Source: Chitinophaga sp. MM2321
GTDB taxonomy: Bacteria > Bacteroidota > Bacteroidia > Chitinophagales > Chitinophagaceae
Direction: 5' to 3'
Assembly (NCBI RefSeq): GCF_964033635.1
Contig: NZ_OZ035533.1
Coordinates: 3,038,001 to 3,102,000, forward strand
Length of the DNA: 64,000 nt
Part shown: positions 26,171-33,598 of the stretch, piece by piece
Position numbering within the stretch: position 1 is the stretch's first letter
How the letters are laid out: each line of letters starts with the position of its first letter
Position numbers and translations under genes: made by a program
Notes under the pieces: model-generated
Told to the model about the DNA's origin: nothing
Seen by the model: only the letters and a program-made list of their open reading frames with translations
The model's database searches: none

Positions 26171-27499
26171 CTATTTTACAGATACCCGCCAAATCGTATT
26201 GGAAGCATCATCCGCTACCAGCAATGCACCATCTTTCGCAACAGTTACACCGACCGGCCGGCCATGCACCTCACTTTTTCCTTCATCTGCAATAAAACCT
26301 GTCAGGAAATCTTCTGCTTTACCAGCGGGTTTACCATCACGGAAGGGCACATAAATAACTTTATAGCCGGATAAAAATGTGCGGTTCCAGGACCCATGCT
26401 GACCTATAAATGCCCCGTTCCTGTACTTCTCCGGAAAAACGGTATCACGATAGAATACCAATCCAAGCGAAGCTGTATGGGCTATTAATGCAAAGTCTGG
26501 TACGACGGCCGATTTCACCAGTTCAGGCGCCTTGCCTTTAAAACCGGGATCTTCATGTTGGCCAAAATAGGAATAAGGCCAGCCATAGAATGCGCCGTCT
26601 TTCACACTGGTGAAGTAGTCCGGTACCAGCTCATCTCCCAGTTGGTCACGTTCATTTACCACTGTCCATAATGTGTGCGTATCGGGCGCCCAGTCCATAC
26701 CTACCGGGTTACGTAATCCGCTTGCATACACTCTCATACCGGAACCATCCGGATTCACTTCCAGGATACCGGCCCTGTTCTTTTCTACCTCTATTCCATG
26801 CTCACCGGCATTGGTACCAGAGCCTACTGAAATAAAAATCTTGGTACCGGCTTCATTCCTGATGATGTTCCTTGCCCAATGGTTATTATAGCCTCCGGCA
26901 GGAAGTTCCAGGATCTTTTTACCTGCGGATGTCATCTCTGTCATCCCAGTCTTATATGGATATTGCATTAGCCCATCTGTGTTGGCAACGTAGAAAAAAT
27001 CATTCAGTATCAGCATACCCATTGGCTGGTTCAGGTTTTCCAGGAAAACATGCTTTTCGTCCGGAACCCCGTCGTTATTGGTGTCGCGGAACATAGTAAT
27101 GCGGTTAGCCGTGATATTGTTATTTTCAGAGTTGGCTTTGCCACTAACGGCATTGATCACTTCCTGGGTAAATCTTTTGATCGCATGCGATTCGGATACA
27201 AAAATATCGCCATTGGGGGCTACATAGATCCATCTGGGATTCTTTAATCCATCAGCAAATTTGGTGACTACAAAGCCTGGAGGAGCCGTGGGCTTTGCTC
27301 CATTCTTCCATCCGATTACATTACTGAAATTAGTAACTGATTTGGTGGCGCCAGGTTCGGGTAAAGAGTCCGGTGGGGTATTGTTACTCATGGCCAGGGA
27401 ATCCTCTGCAGCATGAGACGGACGTCTGAATCTACTATTACACCTCATTAATCCTGCAAACACTATTATAGCAATTGCAGATAGAAAAAATCTTTTCAT
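26171..27499 (-). CDS. PQQ-dependent sugar dehydrogenase / sorbosone dehydrogenase-like lipoprotein
   Basis: 442 residues. Lipobox F-A-G-L-M-R-C (Cys20) predicts an anchored lipoprotein, followed by a Ser/Pro-rich linker to about residue 60. The rest is a six-bladed propeller of the glucose/sorbosone dehydrogenase family: P-R-W-I-Y-V-A-P-N-G-D-I-F-V-S-E-S near 90, D-T-N-N-D-G-V-P-D near 145, N-P-V-G-M-D-W-A-P near 268, Y-G-W-P-Y-S-Y-F-G near 306, and final G-A-L-L-V-A-D-D-A-S-N-T-I-W-R. The family oxidises sugars with PQQ as cofactor in the periplasm; the substrate here is unknown. Its 3' end abuts a truncated surface-protein remnant on the other strand. Confidence 0.87.
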   Translation of the reverse strand: MKRFFLSAIAIIVFAGLMRCNSRFRRPSHAAEDSLAMSNNTPPDSLPEPGATKSVTNFSNVIGWKNGAKPTAPPGFVVTKFADGLKNPRWIYVAPNGDIFVSESHAIKRFTQEVINAVSGKANSENNNITANRITMFRDTNNDGVPDEKHVFLENLNQPMGMLILNDFFYVANTDGLMQYPYKTGMTEMTSAGKKILELPAGGYNNHWARNIIRNEAGTKIFISVGSGTNAGEHGIEVEKNRAGILEVNPDGSGMRVYASGLRNPVGMDWAPDTHTLWTVVNERDQLGDELVPDYFTSVKDGAFYGWPYSYFGQHEDPGFKGKAPELVKSAVVPDFALIAHTASLGLVFYRDTVFPEKYRNGAFIGQHGSWNRTFLSGYKVIYVPFRDGKPAGKAEDFLTGFIADEGKSEVHGRPVGVTVAKDGALLVADDASNTIWRVSVK

Positions 27500-27821
27500 A
27501 GATATTTCTCTTATAGCCTACGTATTTGCTTAATAAAGTATGATGATCCTTAGAAGGGAACGGTTATTTAAATTAACGAATTTCACTGAAAAAATATCAC
27601 AGGCAGAAATTTTTGTCATATTAAATACAGATAATAACAGGCGTTTGTTTAGAAGTCTACTCATCGGAATAGGTTTAAGCACTCCTTACAATTTAAACGG
27701 ACTTAATGAAGAATTATCTAACTTTCGTTTTTTGTCCGTTCAGGAATTTTATTTCCTTAGACCAAATTAAATTTCACATTCGTTGGTATATCGCATTTTA
27801 CTTTCATAAATCATTACGTTC
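27500..27821. other. intergenic region between divergent genes, with an AGGAA-n6-TTCCT element
   Basis: This 322-base A+T-rich gap must hold the promoters of the minus-strand dehydrogenase and the plus-strand XRE-cupin regulator. AGGAA (27742-27746) and TTCCT (27753-27757) form an inverted repeat that recurs with 7-base spacing at 28451-28467, at the centre of the large repeat after the regulator gene. A possible 76-codon frame at 27540-27770 has no recognisable features and is not called. Confidence 0.45.
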
Positions 27822-28427
27822 ATGGACCAGGAATCAGTTAGTAGCGGACAGTTGGTTTACCACAGAATCGGAGGGCTCATCAGAAAGTACCGCAAGGAAA
27901 AAGGCCTTAAATTACTGGATCTCTCCGGCGTTACCGGTATAAAGTCGGCATTGTTGTCCAAAATCGAGAATGGGCGTATGTTGCCAACCATCCCTACTCT
28001 ATTTACGATTATACAGAAGCTTGGTATTACACCAGAATTTTTCTTTTCTGAACTTAGTGCTGAGAGTGACTTTCCCGGATACCTGTACCTGCCAAAAAAT
28101 GGTTTCTCCACTTATGAAAAGGAGGAAAGCGCCATTGGATATCAGTACCAGTCGATATTGGAATCCACCTTTGAAGGCGGTGCCTTTCAAATTTCATTGC
28201 TCACTTTAAGTCCGGGCTCTCAGCGTCCACAGGTAACCACCGCAGCCTATGAGTTTGTGTATGTACTCAATGGACCCTTACAGTACCAGCTGGAAGATAA
28301 AACATTTGATCTGTCTGAAGGCGATGCCTTGTTTTTTGATGGTAGTATCGCGCATGTCCCCATTAACCAGCAAAGTATCACCTGCAGGTTGCTGGTGATG
28401 TACTTCTTTGGCGAACTCCGGAAATAA
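27822..28427 (+). CDS. XRE-family transcriptional regulator with C-terminal cupin domain
   Basis: 201 residues. Residues about 15-70 form a helix-turn-helix of the XRE/Cro type (I-R-K-Y-R-K-E-K-G-L-K-L-L-D-L, then L-S-K-I-E-N-G-R-M-L-P-T). Residues about 110-195 are a cupin barrel (Y-E-F-V-Y-V-L-N-G-P-L-Q-Y, L-S-E-G-D-A-L-F-F-D-G-S-I-A-H). Such proteins usually repress or activate a neighbouring operon in response to a small ligand in the cupin. AGGAA/TTCCT elements occur both upstream (27742) and just downstream (28451) of the gene, so autoregulation and control of the next gene are likely. The stop codon touches the left arm of the 29-bp inverted repeat. Confidence 0.9.
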   Translation: MDQESVSSGQLVYHRIGGLIRKYRKEKGLKLLDLSGVTGIKSALLSKIENGRMLPTIPTLFTIIQKLGITPEFFFSELSAESDFPGYLYLPKNGFSTYEKEESAIGYQYQSILESTFEGGAFQISLLTLSPGSQRPQVTTAAYEFVYVLNGPLQYQLEDKTFDLSEGDALFFDGSIAHVPINQQSITCRLLVMYFFGELRK

Positions 28428-28490
28428 TTTCTTCAAATATATTTATTTTAAGGAAACTTTATTTCCTTAAAATAAATATATTTGAAGAAA
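28428..28490. promoter_or_regulatory. perfect 29-bp inverted repeat with 5-base loop
   Basis: The left arm 28428-28456 and right arm 28462-28490 are exact reverse complements around CTTTA. The repeat begins at the base after the XRE-cupin stop and ends 9 bases before the ATG at 28500. Its centre holds TAAGGAAA...TTTCCTTA, matching the element at 27742. As RNA it makes a very long hairpin; as DNA it is a palindromic operator candidate. It lacks the GC-rich stem of a standard terminator. Confidence 0.8.
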
Positions 28491-28499
28491 ATACGGCAG

Positions 28500-29393
28500 A
28501 TGTATCTTCTTCGAATCAGTAAAACAATAATGCTATTGTGCGCTTTACTCTATATCCAGCATGCACAGGCACAAAAAAAACCTCAACATATTATTTTAAT
28601 AGGCACAGATGGATTTGGCGCTTATGCTTTCCGGCAAGCTAAAGTGCCGGTACTCAGGGGGCTGATGCAGCAAGGATCCTGGAGCTTACATGCCAGAACC
28701 GTGTTACCTTCCTCCAGTGCTCCCAATTGGGCCTCAATGGTAATGGGGGCAGGACCTGAATTACATGGTTATACCACCTGGGGCAGTAAAAAGCCAGACT
28801 TACCAGCACGTGTACTGGATGAATACAACATGTTCCCCAGCGTTTACAGTCTTTTGAGAAAAGCCAAACCTCACAGTGAAATTGGCGTGATCTACGAATG
28901 GGAAGGCATCGGTTATCTTTTCCCCAAAGCAGCGGTGAACAAAGACCAGAACTGCGATGGAGATGTCGCTGTAAGTGCTGCCGCCACAGCCTATATAAAA
29001 CAGGCAAAGCCTGACTTTCTGTTTATCCACTTTCATGATGTAGACAGTGTAGGCCATAATGTAGGGCATGGCACTCCTGCCTATTACGCAGCCGTAGAAC
29101 GGACAGATGCGCATGTGGGAGAAATTCTGCAAAGCATCCGGGAAGCAGGAATGGAAAAGAACACGGTAGTGATTTTTACCGCTGATCATGGAGGCATCAA
29201 CAAGGGGCATGGTTCCATATCCATGAATGAAATGGAGATCCCCTGGATCGTGAAGGGGCCGGGTATCCGGGAAAACCATGAAGTAGAGAGCAGTATTATG
29301 ACATTTGATACGGCAGCCACTATTGCCAGTTTATTCGGACTTAAGATTCCGCAGGTATGGATCGGAAAACCTATTAAGGAGATCTTTAAATAA
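28500..29393 (+). CDS. Alkaline phosphatase superfamily protein (type I phosphodiesterase/nucleotide pyrophosphatase-like)
   Basis: About 297 residues from the ATG at 28500. An earlier TTG (28482) in the same frame lies inside the inverted repeat, so I prefer 28500, which opens directly into a signal peptide ending A-Q-A-Q-K-K. Family motifs are I-L-I-G-T-D-G-F-G (metal Asp), P-S-S-S-A-P-N-W-A-S-M with the likely nucleophile, H-F-H-D-V-D-S-V-G-H, and T-A-D-H-G-G-I-N-K-G-H-G. The fold is shared with sulfatases but there is no C-x-P-x-R motif, so this is a phosphoesterase type. Substrate is unknown. It is likely under the upstream XRE-cupin regulator because of the shared AGGAA/TTCCT element. 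Confidence 0.85.
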   Translation: MYLLRISKTIMLLCALLYIQHAQAQKKPQHIILIGTDGFGAYAFRQAKVPVLRGLMQQGSWSLHARTVLPSSSAPNWASMVMGAGPELHGYTTWGSKKPDLPARVLDEYNMFPSVYSLLRKAKPHSEIGVIYEWEGIGYLFPKAAVNKDQNCDGDVAVSAAATAYIKQAKPDFLFIHFHDVDSVGHNVGHGTPAYYAAVERTDAHVGEILQSIREAGMEKNTVVIFTADHGGINKGHGSISMNEMEIPWIVKGPGIRENHEVESSIMTFDTAATIASLFGLKIPQVWIGKPIKEIFK

Positions 29394-29407
29394 GGGCTAT
29401 CCTGGTG

Positions 29408-29442
29408 TAAGCCGCGTGGCCTGTAAGCAGGCCCACGGCTTA
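29408..29442. terminator. hairpin between convergent genes
   Basis: TAAGCCGCGTGGCCTG pairs with CAGGCCCACGGCTTA around TAAG, with one bulge and a near-perfect stem. It begins 15 bases after the phosphodiesterase-like stop and overlaps the stop codon of the minus-strand RNase H gene. Confidence 0.65.
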
Positions 29443-29907
29443 TCTCCTGTTTGCTTCGCGCACCAGTTTCCGCGATAACATATCTGCTTCTATATTATAA
29501 TTCATGGTCTCACCTTTTTTCTGATGCGCTTTTATCTTCACAAATTCCACAGAGATACAGGTCAGCAACTGTAAGAATGTTTTCACCAACTCAACGTTCT
29601 GTAATTCATTCCCTTTTTCAGTGATGAAATACCGTGCCTTTAGCTTCGCTTCACGGTCAGGCAGATTGATCACATACTGGCTGTCTGAAAATACCTGTAT
29701 ATGCCTAACCTCCGGATAATGCAGCAGTACATGTTGTATGGCCGCTATGACAGCCGTTAGTTCCATCCGGTTATGTGTGGTATCAGTTACTGTTTCCGAC
29801 AATATTATTTTTTCCGCTGCTATCAGCAAAATAGCTACCCAGGCGCCCGTTCTGAGTTGTGTATGACAACTTCCATCTGTGTAGACCACCGCCTTGAATA
29901 CTTTCAT
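29440..29907 (-). CDS. Ribonuclease H (type 1-like)
   Basis: 155 residues, normal for bacterial RNase HI. Catalytic acids are visible in order: Y-T-D-G-S (Asp11), H-N-R-M-E-L (Glu49), F-S-D-S-Q-Y-V (Asp75) and the late I-E-A-D-M-L-S (Asp near 142). It cleaves the RNA strand of RNA-DNA hybrids. Some substitutions (L-I-A-A-E-K where housekeeping enzymes often have a Gly-rich loop) suggest an accessory copy, though that is weak evidence. It stands alone on the minus strand between a phosphodiesterase-like gene and the ArsR operon. Confidence 0.85.
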   Translation of the reverse strand: MKVFKAVVYTDGSCHTQLRTGAWVAILLIAAEKIILSETVTDTTHNRMELTAVIAAIQHVLLHYPEVRHIQVFSDSQYVINLPDREAKLKARYFITEKGNELQNVELVKTFLQLLTCISVEFVKIKAHQKKGETMNYNIEADMLSRKLVREANRR

Positions 29908-29993
29908 GCTTTATTTTTTTTAGTAAAACTAAAATGGTTCCTTACTGATAATTAAATTCATCAAAAAGCAGACTTTCCAACAACCAATTGTTC

Positions 29994-30022
29994 AAAAAAG
30001 TATGGAATAGATTGGTCTATTC
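29994..30022 (-). terminator. terminator of the ArsR-VOC-SRPBCC operon
   Basis: On the minus strand GAATAGA and TCTATTC form a 7-bp stem with loop CCAA (30005-30022), followed within a few bases by a run of six T. It lies 17 bases downstream of the SRPBCC stop codon. Confidence 0.5.
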
Positions 30023-30038
30023 TTCCGTAATCTCCTGT

Positions 30039-30515
30039 TTAGCTAAAAATAGCCGCCATTTTTTCTACACTTTGTTCCAAACCAATTTGTGCAAAGTTGC
30101 TGATGCTGCCAAATTCGGCAAATTCGGTAATGGTCATTTCCGTTTTATTTTTTTCAATCGCTTTGAAAATTACGACCGTTTTAATATCCCGGGGAAAGTC
30201 GGAAGGCATGCCTACTTCTGTGGGGTCAATTTTACGACCTGTATCGTCCGATAAACTTTGGATAAACTCGATGGTTTGTAAGGGCATAATTTTTATATAT
30301 TCCCAAATAGAATAAAATTCCTGTCCGCCCATTTCCTTTGGCGCCTGCATGCTTACAAGCGATTTTCCACCGATACGGAAATCAATTTTTGCAACCGGCG
30401 ATATAAAATGTTTGGGTCCCCACCAACGTTTCACCAATTCAGGATCCGTCCAGAGCTTCCAGACCATTTCAACCGGCACATTAAATGTTTTGGTTACTTC
30501 AATTTGCTTGGCCAT
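30039..30515 (-). CDS. SRPBCC (AHSA1/START-like) domain protein
   Basis: 158 residues. It opens with the family pattern V-T-K-T-F-N-V-P-V-E-M-V-W-K-L-W-T-D-P-E-L-V-K-R-W-W-G-P and continues through a hydrophobic-cavity beta-sheet to the C-terminal helix E-Q-S-V-E-K-M-A. AHSA1-like single-domain proteins bind hydrophobic small molecules; their role in ArsR operons is usually unknown. It is third in a three-gene minus-strand operon behind the VOC protein (56-base gap). Confidence 0.88.
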   Translation of the reverse strand: MAKQIEVTKTFNVPVEMVWKLWTDPELVKRWWGPKHFISPVAKIDFRIGGKSLVSMQAPKEMGGQEFYSIWEYIKIMPLQTIEFIQSLSDDTGRKIDPTEVGMPSDFPRDIKTVVIFKAIEKNKTEMTITEFAEFGSISNFAQIGLEQSVEKMAAIFS

Positions 30516-30571
30516 TTTTTATAAGATATGATTTAAGAAAATGCGCTTTCATAAATGACTTAATTCTTTTT

Positions 30572-31003
30572 TTAATCCTGCGCATTTTTCAGGGCTTCAA
30601 TGTCAAATTTTTTCATTTTCATAAAGGCTTGCATTACTCTTTGGCTGTTTTCAGGATTTGACATTAACTCGCCCAGGATAGTTGGTACAACCTGCCATGA
30701 TAATCCAAATTTGTCTTTGCACCAGCCACAGTTACCTTCCTTGCCGCCCTCTGCGATGAGTTTGTTCCAATAATAATCAATCTCTTTCTGGTCTTTACAG
30801 GGAATAACAAAAGAAACGGCTTCATTAAATCTGAAGTTGTCGCCCCCGTTTAAGCCCATAAAAAATTGTCCGTCCAATTCAAAATTTACTACCATGCCAG
30901 TATCGTTGATCACTTTTGAATTGGGAAAAATGGCGCAATAAAAATCTGCTGCTTCTCTGGCCTGACCATCAAACCACAAGCATGGATACATTGGTTTTGT
31001 CAT
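30572..31003 (-). CDS. VOC family protein (PhnB-like / 3-demethylubiquinone methyltransferase-like)
   Basis: 143 residues. The features P-C-L-W-F-D-G-Q-A-R-E-A-A-D-F-Y, F-P-N-S-K-V and K-D-K-F-G-L-S-W-Q-V-V-P match the PhnB-like VOC family, which folds as paired beta-alpha-beta-beta-beta units. Members include metal-dependent enzymes and binding proteins, and most PhnB-like ones lack a known activity. It lies between the ArsR regulator (27-base gap) and the SRPBCC protein, a pairing I recognise as common in Bacteroidota. Confidence 0.88.
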   Translation of the reverse strand: MTKPMYPCLWFDGQAREAADFYCAIFPNSKVINDTGMVVNFELDGQFFMGLNGGDNFRFNEAVSFVIPCKDQKEIDYYWNKLIAEGGKEGNCGWCKDKFGLSWQVVPTILGELMSNPENSQRVMQAFMKMKKFDIEALKNAQD

Positions 31004-31030
31004 TTTGTTGGATTTTAAATTGTTAGAAAA

Positions 31031-31369
31031 CTATTTTTTTGATTTTGATTTTTTCGTTTGCATTTCACTGAGTAAACCCTCCATTGTTGTCAATCTATCT
31101 TCCCACATTTTCCTGTAGGGCGCTATCCAATCTGCGATTTCTTTCATTTTTACAGGATTAAACTGATAATATAATTCCCTGCCGGACTGGGTTTGGTGCA
31201 AGAGTTCGCATTCGGTCAGGATCTGGATGTGCTTTGAAATCGTTTGCCTTTTTGAATTAAAGTTTTCAGCAATAGCACCCGGTGTCATTGCCTGTAAAGC
31301 TACCAATGCTAAAATTGCCCTTCGTGTGGGATCGGCTATCGCCTGAAAAACATCTCTACGTGTTTCCAT
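31031..31369 (-). CDS. ArsR-family winged-helix transcriptional regulator
   Basis: 112 residues. The winged-helix core reads [15 protein letters not shown], then [15 protein letters not shown] (recognition helix) and the wing R-E-L-Y-Y-Q-F. No Cys-rich metal site is visible, so it belongs to the non-metal branch usually paired with SRPBCC proteins. The C-terminus is Lys-rich. It is first in the operon, and two copies of an 18-bp palindrome lie directly upstream, the nearer one 3 bases from the start codon, so it very likely represses itself. Confidence 0.92.
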   Translation of the reverse strand: METRRDVFQAIADPTRRAILALVALQAMTPGAIAENFNSKRQTISKHIQILTECELLHQTQSGRELYYQFNPVKMKEIADWIAPYRKMWEDRLTTMEGLLSEMQTKKSKSKK

Positions 31370-31372
31370 TTA

Positions 31373-31416
31373 TGCAGCTATTTGACTGCAAATATATATG
31401 CAGTTATTTAACTGCA
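31373..31416. promoter_or_regulatory. two tandem operator copies upstream of the ArsR gene
   Basis: TGCAGCTATTTGACTGCA (31373-31390) and TGCAGTTATTTAACTGCA (31399-31416) differ at two positions, and the second has perfect 8-bp arms. Starts are 26 bases apart. The first copy overlaps the expected ribosome-binding region of the ArsR gene, so binding would block transcription and possibly translation. Confidence 0.75.
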
Positions 31417-32022
31417 TATATATATTTTTTTTAAAAAAATTCATTATGGAAGACAACAAATAATTGGGCAGTTCCATGTCAGCAAACTGCCGGGGATAAA
31501 TGCTGTTGTTCTTCTTGTCTATCAAAAAACCAATAATTTAACAAGCAAAAAAAAATGGAACAAATCAGTTTTTTCTGACTTCCCAAGAGGTGATCCCGCA
31601 GGTTTCTTCATCGCAACTATTAAGCAAACAAGTTTATCCTGGGATTATACATTATTTTTTCTATCTTTATAAAAAGTAGCAACCTGTATTAGCTTCAGAA
31701 ACAGGAACCTATCTATCTGGCTCAGATCGCCTTGTTTCTTATGAATAACCCGGAGTGTAGAAGGCGTTGTCATACTGTTAAAAAATATAAGGCAATAATT
31801 AGATAACCATTTTCATAGATAACCATTTTCAACTGTCCTATCGTCCGCATCCTATCATGTCATGTGTTATTGACTAAATAACCCAAAAGAAGACCCTTAT
31901 GAAAAACCTGAACAAACATCCACCACAGCGCGCTTTCCATTAAGTAATTTTTTCTGATACCAAAGCGTATTTCCGAAAAAAAACATGCAGATAAATATTC
32001 CCTCATTAAAAAAAAAGAAAAA
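31417..32022. other. 606-base region upstream of the surface-fibre locus
   Basis: A+T-rich with no convincing gene. It should hold the promoter of the DUF4402 gene. A 16-base unit, AGATAACCATTTTCAT, is repeated in tandem at 31801-31816 and 31817-31832 with one mismatch in the last base. Long homopolymer A runs occur near 31546 and 32010. No invertible-promoter repeat pair was found by eye. Confidence 0.5.
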
Positions 32023-32529
32023 ATGAAAAGAAAGCAACTATTTTTCGTCACGGCTTTGGCACTGGCGGGCCCTGCAGCATATGGGCAGGAAACAGCCTCT
32101 GCTACTGCTACAGCCACTATTGTGACGCCTATCAGCATTACCAAGGATGTTGATATGGATTTCGGTAATGTAGCCGTGCAATCAGCCACCGGGGGCACGG
32201 CGGTGCTTACTCCCGCAGGAGTGCGAACGGCTACCGGCGGCGTTACCCTTCCTACTACTACAGGAACAGTGACCGCTGCATCCTTTACTGTTACAGGCAC
32301 TGATGGCTACACCTACGCCATTACTTTGCCATCAACTGCGCTTACGATCACCAGTGCTGCCAATACGATGACCGTAAGTGATTTTACAAGCGATCCCTCA
32401 GGCACCGGCACCCTAACGGGCGGTACACAAACATTGAATGTTGGGGCAACCCTGAATGTAGGCGCTGCACAGCCGCCTGGGGTGTATGTTTCAGCAACAC
32501 CTTTTGATGTGACCGTTAACTACGATTAA
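32023..32529 (+). CDS. DUF4402 domain protein, pilin-like surface subunit (first copy)
   Basis: 168 residues with a signal peptide ending at A-Y-G-Q-E. The body is Thr/Ala/Gly-rich beta-sandwich with M-D-F-G-N-V-A-V, an internal T-P-A-G-V-R region, and the closing V-Y-V-S-A-T-P-F-D-V-T-V-N-Y-D, the DUF4402 C-terminal pattern. DUF4402 proteins resemble spore-coat-U/archaic pilin subunits in length and layout; that likeness is inference. It leads a locus with a PapD-like chaperone and usher-like protein and is followed by a hairpin at 32571, which fits a highly expressed major subunit. Confidence 0.82.
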   Translation: MKRKQLFFVTALALAGPAAYGQETASATATATIVTPISITKDVDMDFGNVAVQSATGGTAVLTPAGVRTATGGVTLPTTTGTVTAASFTVTGTDGYTYAITLPSTALTITSAANTMTVSDFTSDPSGTGTLTGGTQTLNVGATLNVGAAQPPGVYVSATPFDVTVNYD

Positions 32530-32570
32530 ACGGCGCTTTTATAGGAAGCAAATTACGCTAGGCATCCGGT

Positions 32571-32600
32571 CCCTCCTGTAACAAAAGCAGGAGGGGCTTT
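32571..32600 (+). terminator. intrinsic terminator/attenuator between the pilin-like gene and the chaperone
   Basis: CCCTCCTG (32571-32578), 9-base loop, CAGGAGGG (32588-32595), then GCTTTTCT. It sits 42 bases after the first DUF4402 stop and 36 bases before the chaperone ATG. Partial read-through would give more subunit than assembly protein. Confidence 0.75.
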
Positions 32601-32630
32601 TCTGAGTGCACCTTAATAAACCCGCGATCC

Positions 32631-33500
32631 ATGAAACTACTATTACCACTATCCTTTTCCACGTATGTATTATTCCCGTTTCTTTTTCCTGTTTTAATTG
32701 CAATGCTCCTAGGCACACCATTACCCGCACTTGCGCAGGGTAACCTGCTGGTAACGCCTATGCGGGTAATATTTGATGGCCAGAAAAGAACCGAAGAACT
32801 GAACCTCGCAAACTCTGGTAAAGACACCGCCAGATATGTGATATCTCTTATTGAGATCAGGATGAACAAGGACGGTACTTTTGACAAGATCAGCGAGCCC
32901 GACTCCGGTCAGCAGTTTGCTAGCAAACACCTTCGTTTCTTCCCCAGGAGTGTAGTCCTTGGCCCCAACGAAGCACAGGTAGTAAAAGTGCAGCTTACCA
33001 GGTCCAGCCAGCTAACCACGGGTGAATACCGTTCGCACCTGTACTTCCGTGCGGTACCCAATGAAAAGCCGCTCGGCGAACCCATTACACTGACAGACAG
33101 CAACGGCATATCGGTTAAACTGACCCCTGTTTTTGGTCTTAGCATCCCGGTGATCATCCGCGTTGGTGAGACCACGGCCAGTGTCCGGTTGTCTGATCTT
33201 TCCCTGGACTCGGCCAGGCCGGAAGCGCCACAGCTTAGCATGGTATTTAACCGCACAGGAAATGCCTCGGTATACGGGGATGTTACTGTTGACTACATTT
33301 CACCCCAGGGTAAGGCTACCCTGGTTGCTATGGCAAGGGGAATGGCTGTATACGCGCCCAACCAGCAAAGAAACTTGCATTTATGGCTCAATAACAAGCA
33401 AGGTTTGGATTATCATAAGGGCAGGCTCCGCGTGACTTACTCGGTAAAAAGGAAAACTGTAACTGACCGGATGACACAGGCGGAATTGCAACTGCGCTAG
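32631..33500 (+). CDS. PapD-like periplasmic fimbrial chaperone
   Basis: 289 residues with a long signal sequence cleaved near P-A-L-A-Q-G. The N-terminal Ig-like domain shows the chaperone pattern L-V-T-P-M-R-V-I-F-D-G-Q-K-R-T-E-E-L-N-L, then P-R-S-V-V-L-G-P-N-E-A-Q-V-V-K-V-Q, the equivalent of the G1-strand region. A second Ig-like domain follows (A-P-Q-L-S-M-V-F-N-R-T-G-N). In Gram-negative pili such proteins donate a strand to subunits and deliver them to the usher. It lies between the pilin-like gene and the giant adhesin, with the usher as last gene, a full set for chaperone-usher assembly. Confidence 0.82.
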   Translation: MKLLLPLSFSTYVLFPFLFPVLIAMLLGTPLPALAQGNLLVTPMRVIFDGQKRTEELNLANSGKDTARYVISLIEIRMNKDGTFDKISEPDSGQQFASKHLRFFPRSVVLGPNEAQVVKVQLTRSSQLTTGEYRSHLYFRAVPNEKPLGEPITLTDSNGISVKLTPVFGLSIPVIIRVGETTASVRLSDLSLDSARPEAPQLSMVFNRTGNASVYGDVTVDYISPQGKATLVAMARGMAVYAPNQQRNLHLWLNNKQGLDYHKGRLRVTYSVKRKTVTDRMTQAELQLR

Positions 33501-33598
33501 CCCCACCGGAAAGAACATATTTATCAATCACATCTTAGGGAAGCCAGTAATGGACTGTGGTGCCTAAACCGCTATTTTCACAACGCCATTATGCCACC

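Noticed and set aside
27540..27770. 76-codon frame between the dehydrogenase and XRE-cupin genes.
   Set aside because: No signal, motif or good start context; overlaps the likely promoter region.
31417..32022. Invertible promoter as in phase-variable Bacteroidota surface genes.
   Set aside because: No pair of inverted repeats flanking a promoter segment was found by eye, and there is no recombinase gene nearby.
31860..32300. Minus-strand frame of 146 codons over the first DUF4402 gene.
   Set aside because: It is Val/Ala-rich antisense of a Thr/Ala-rich exported protein.
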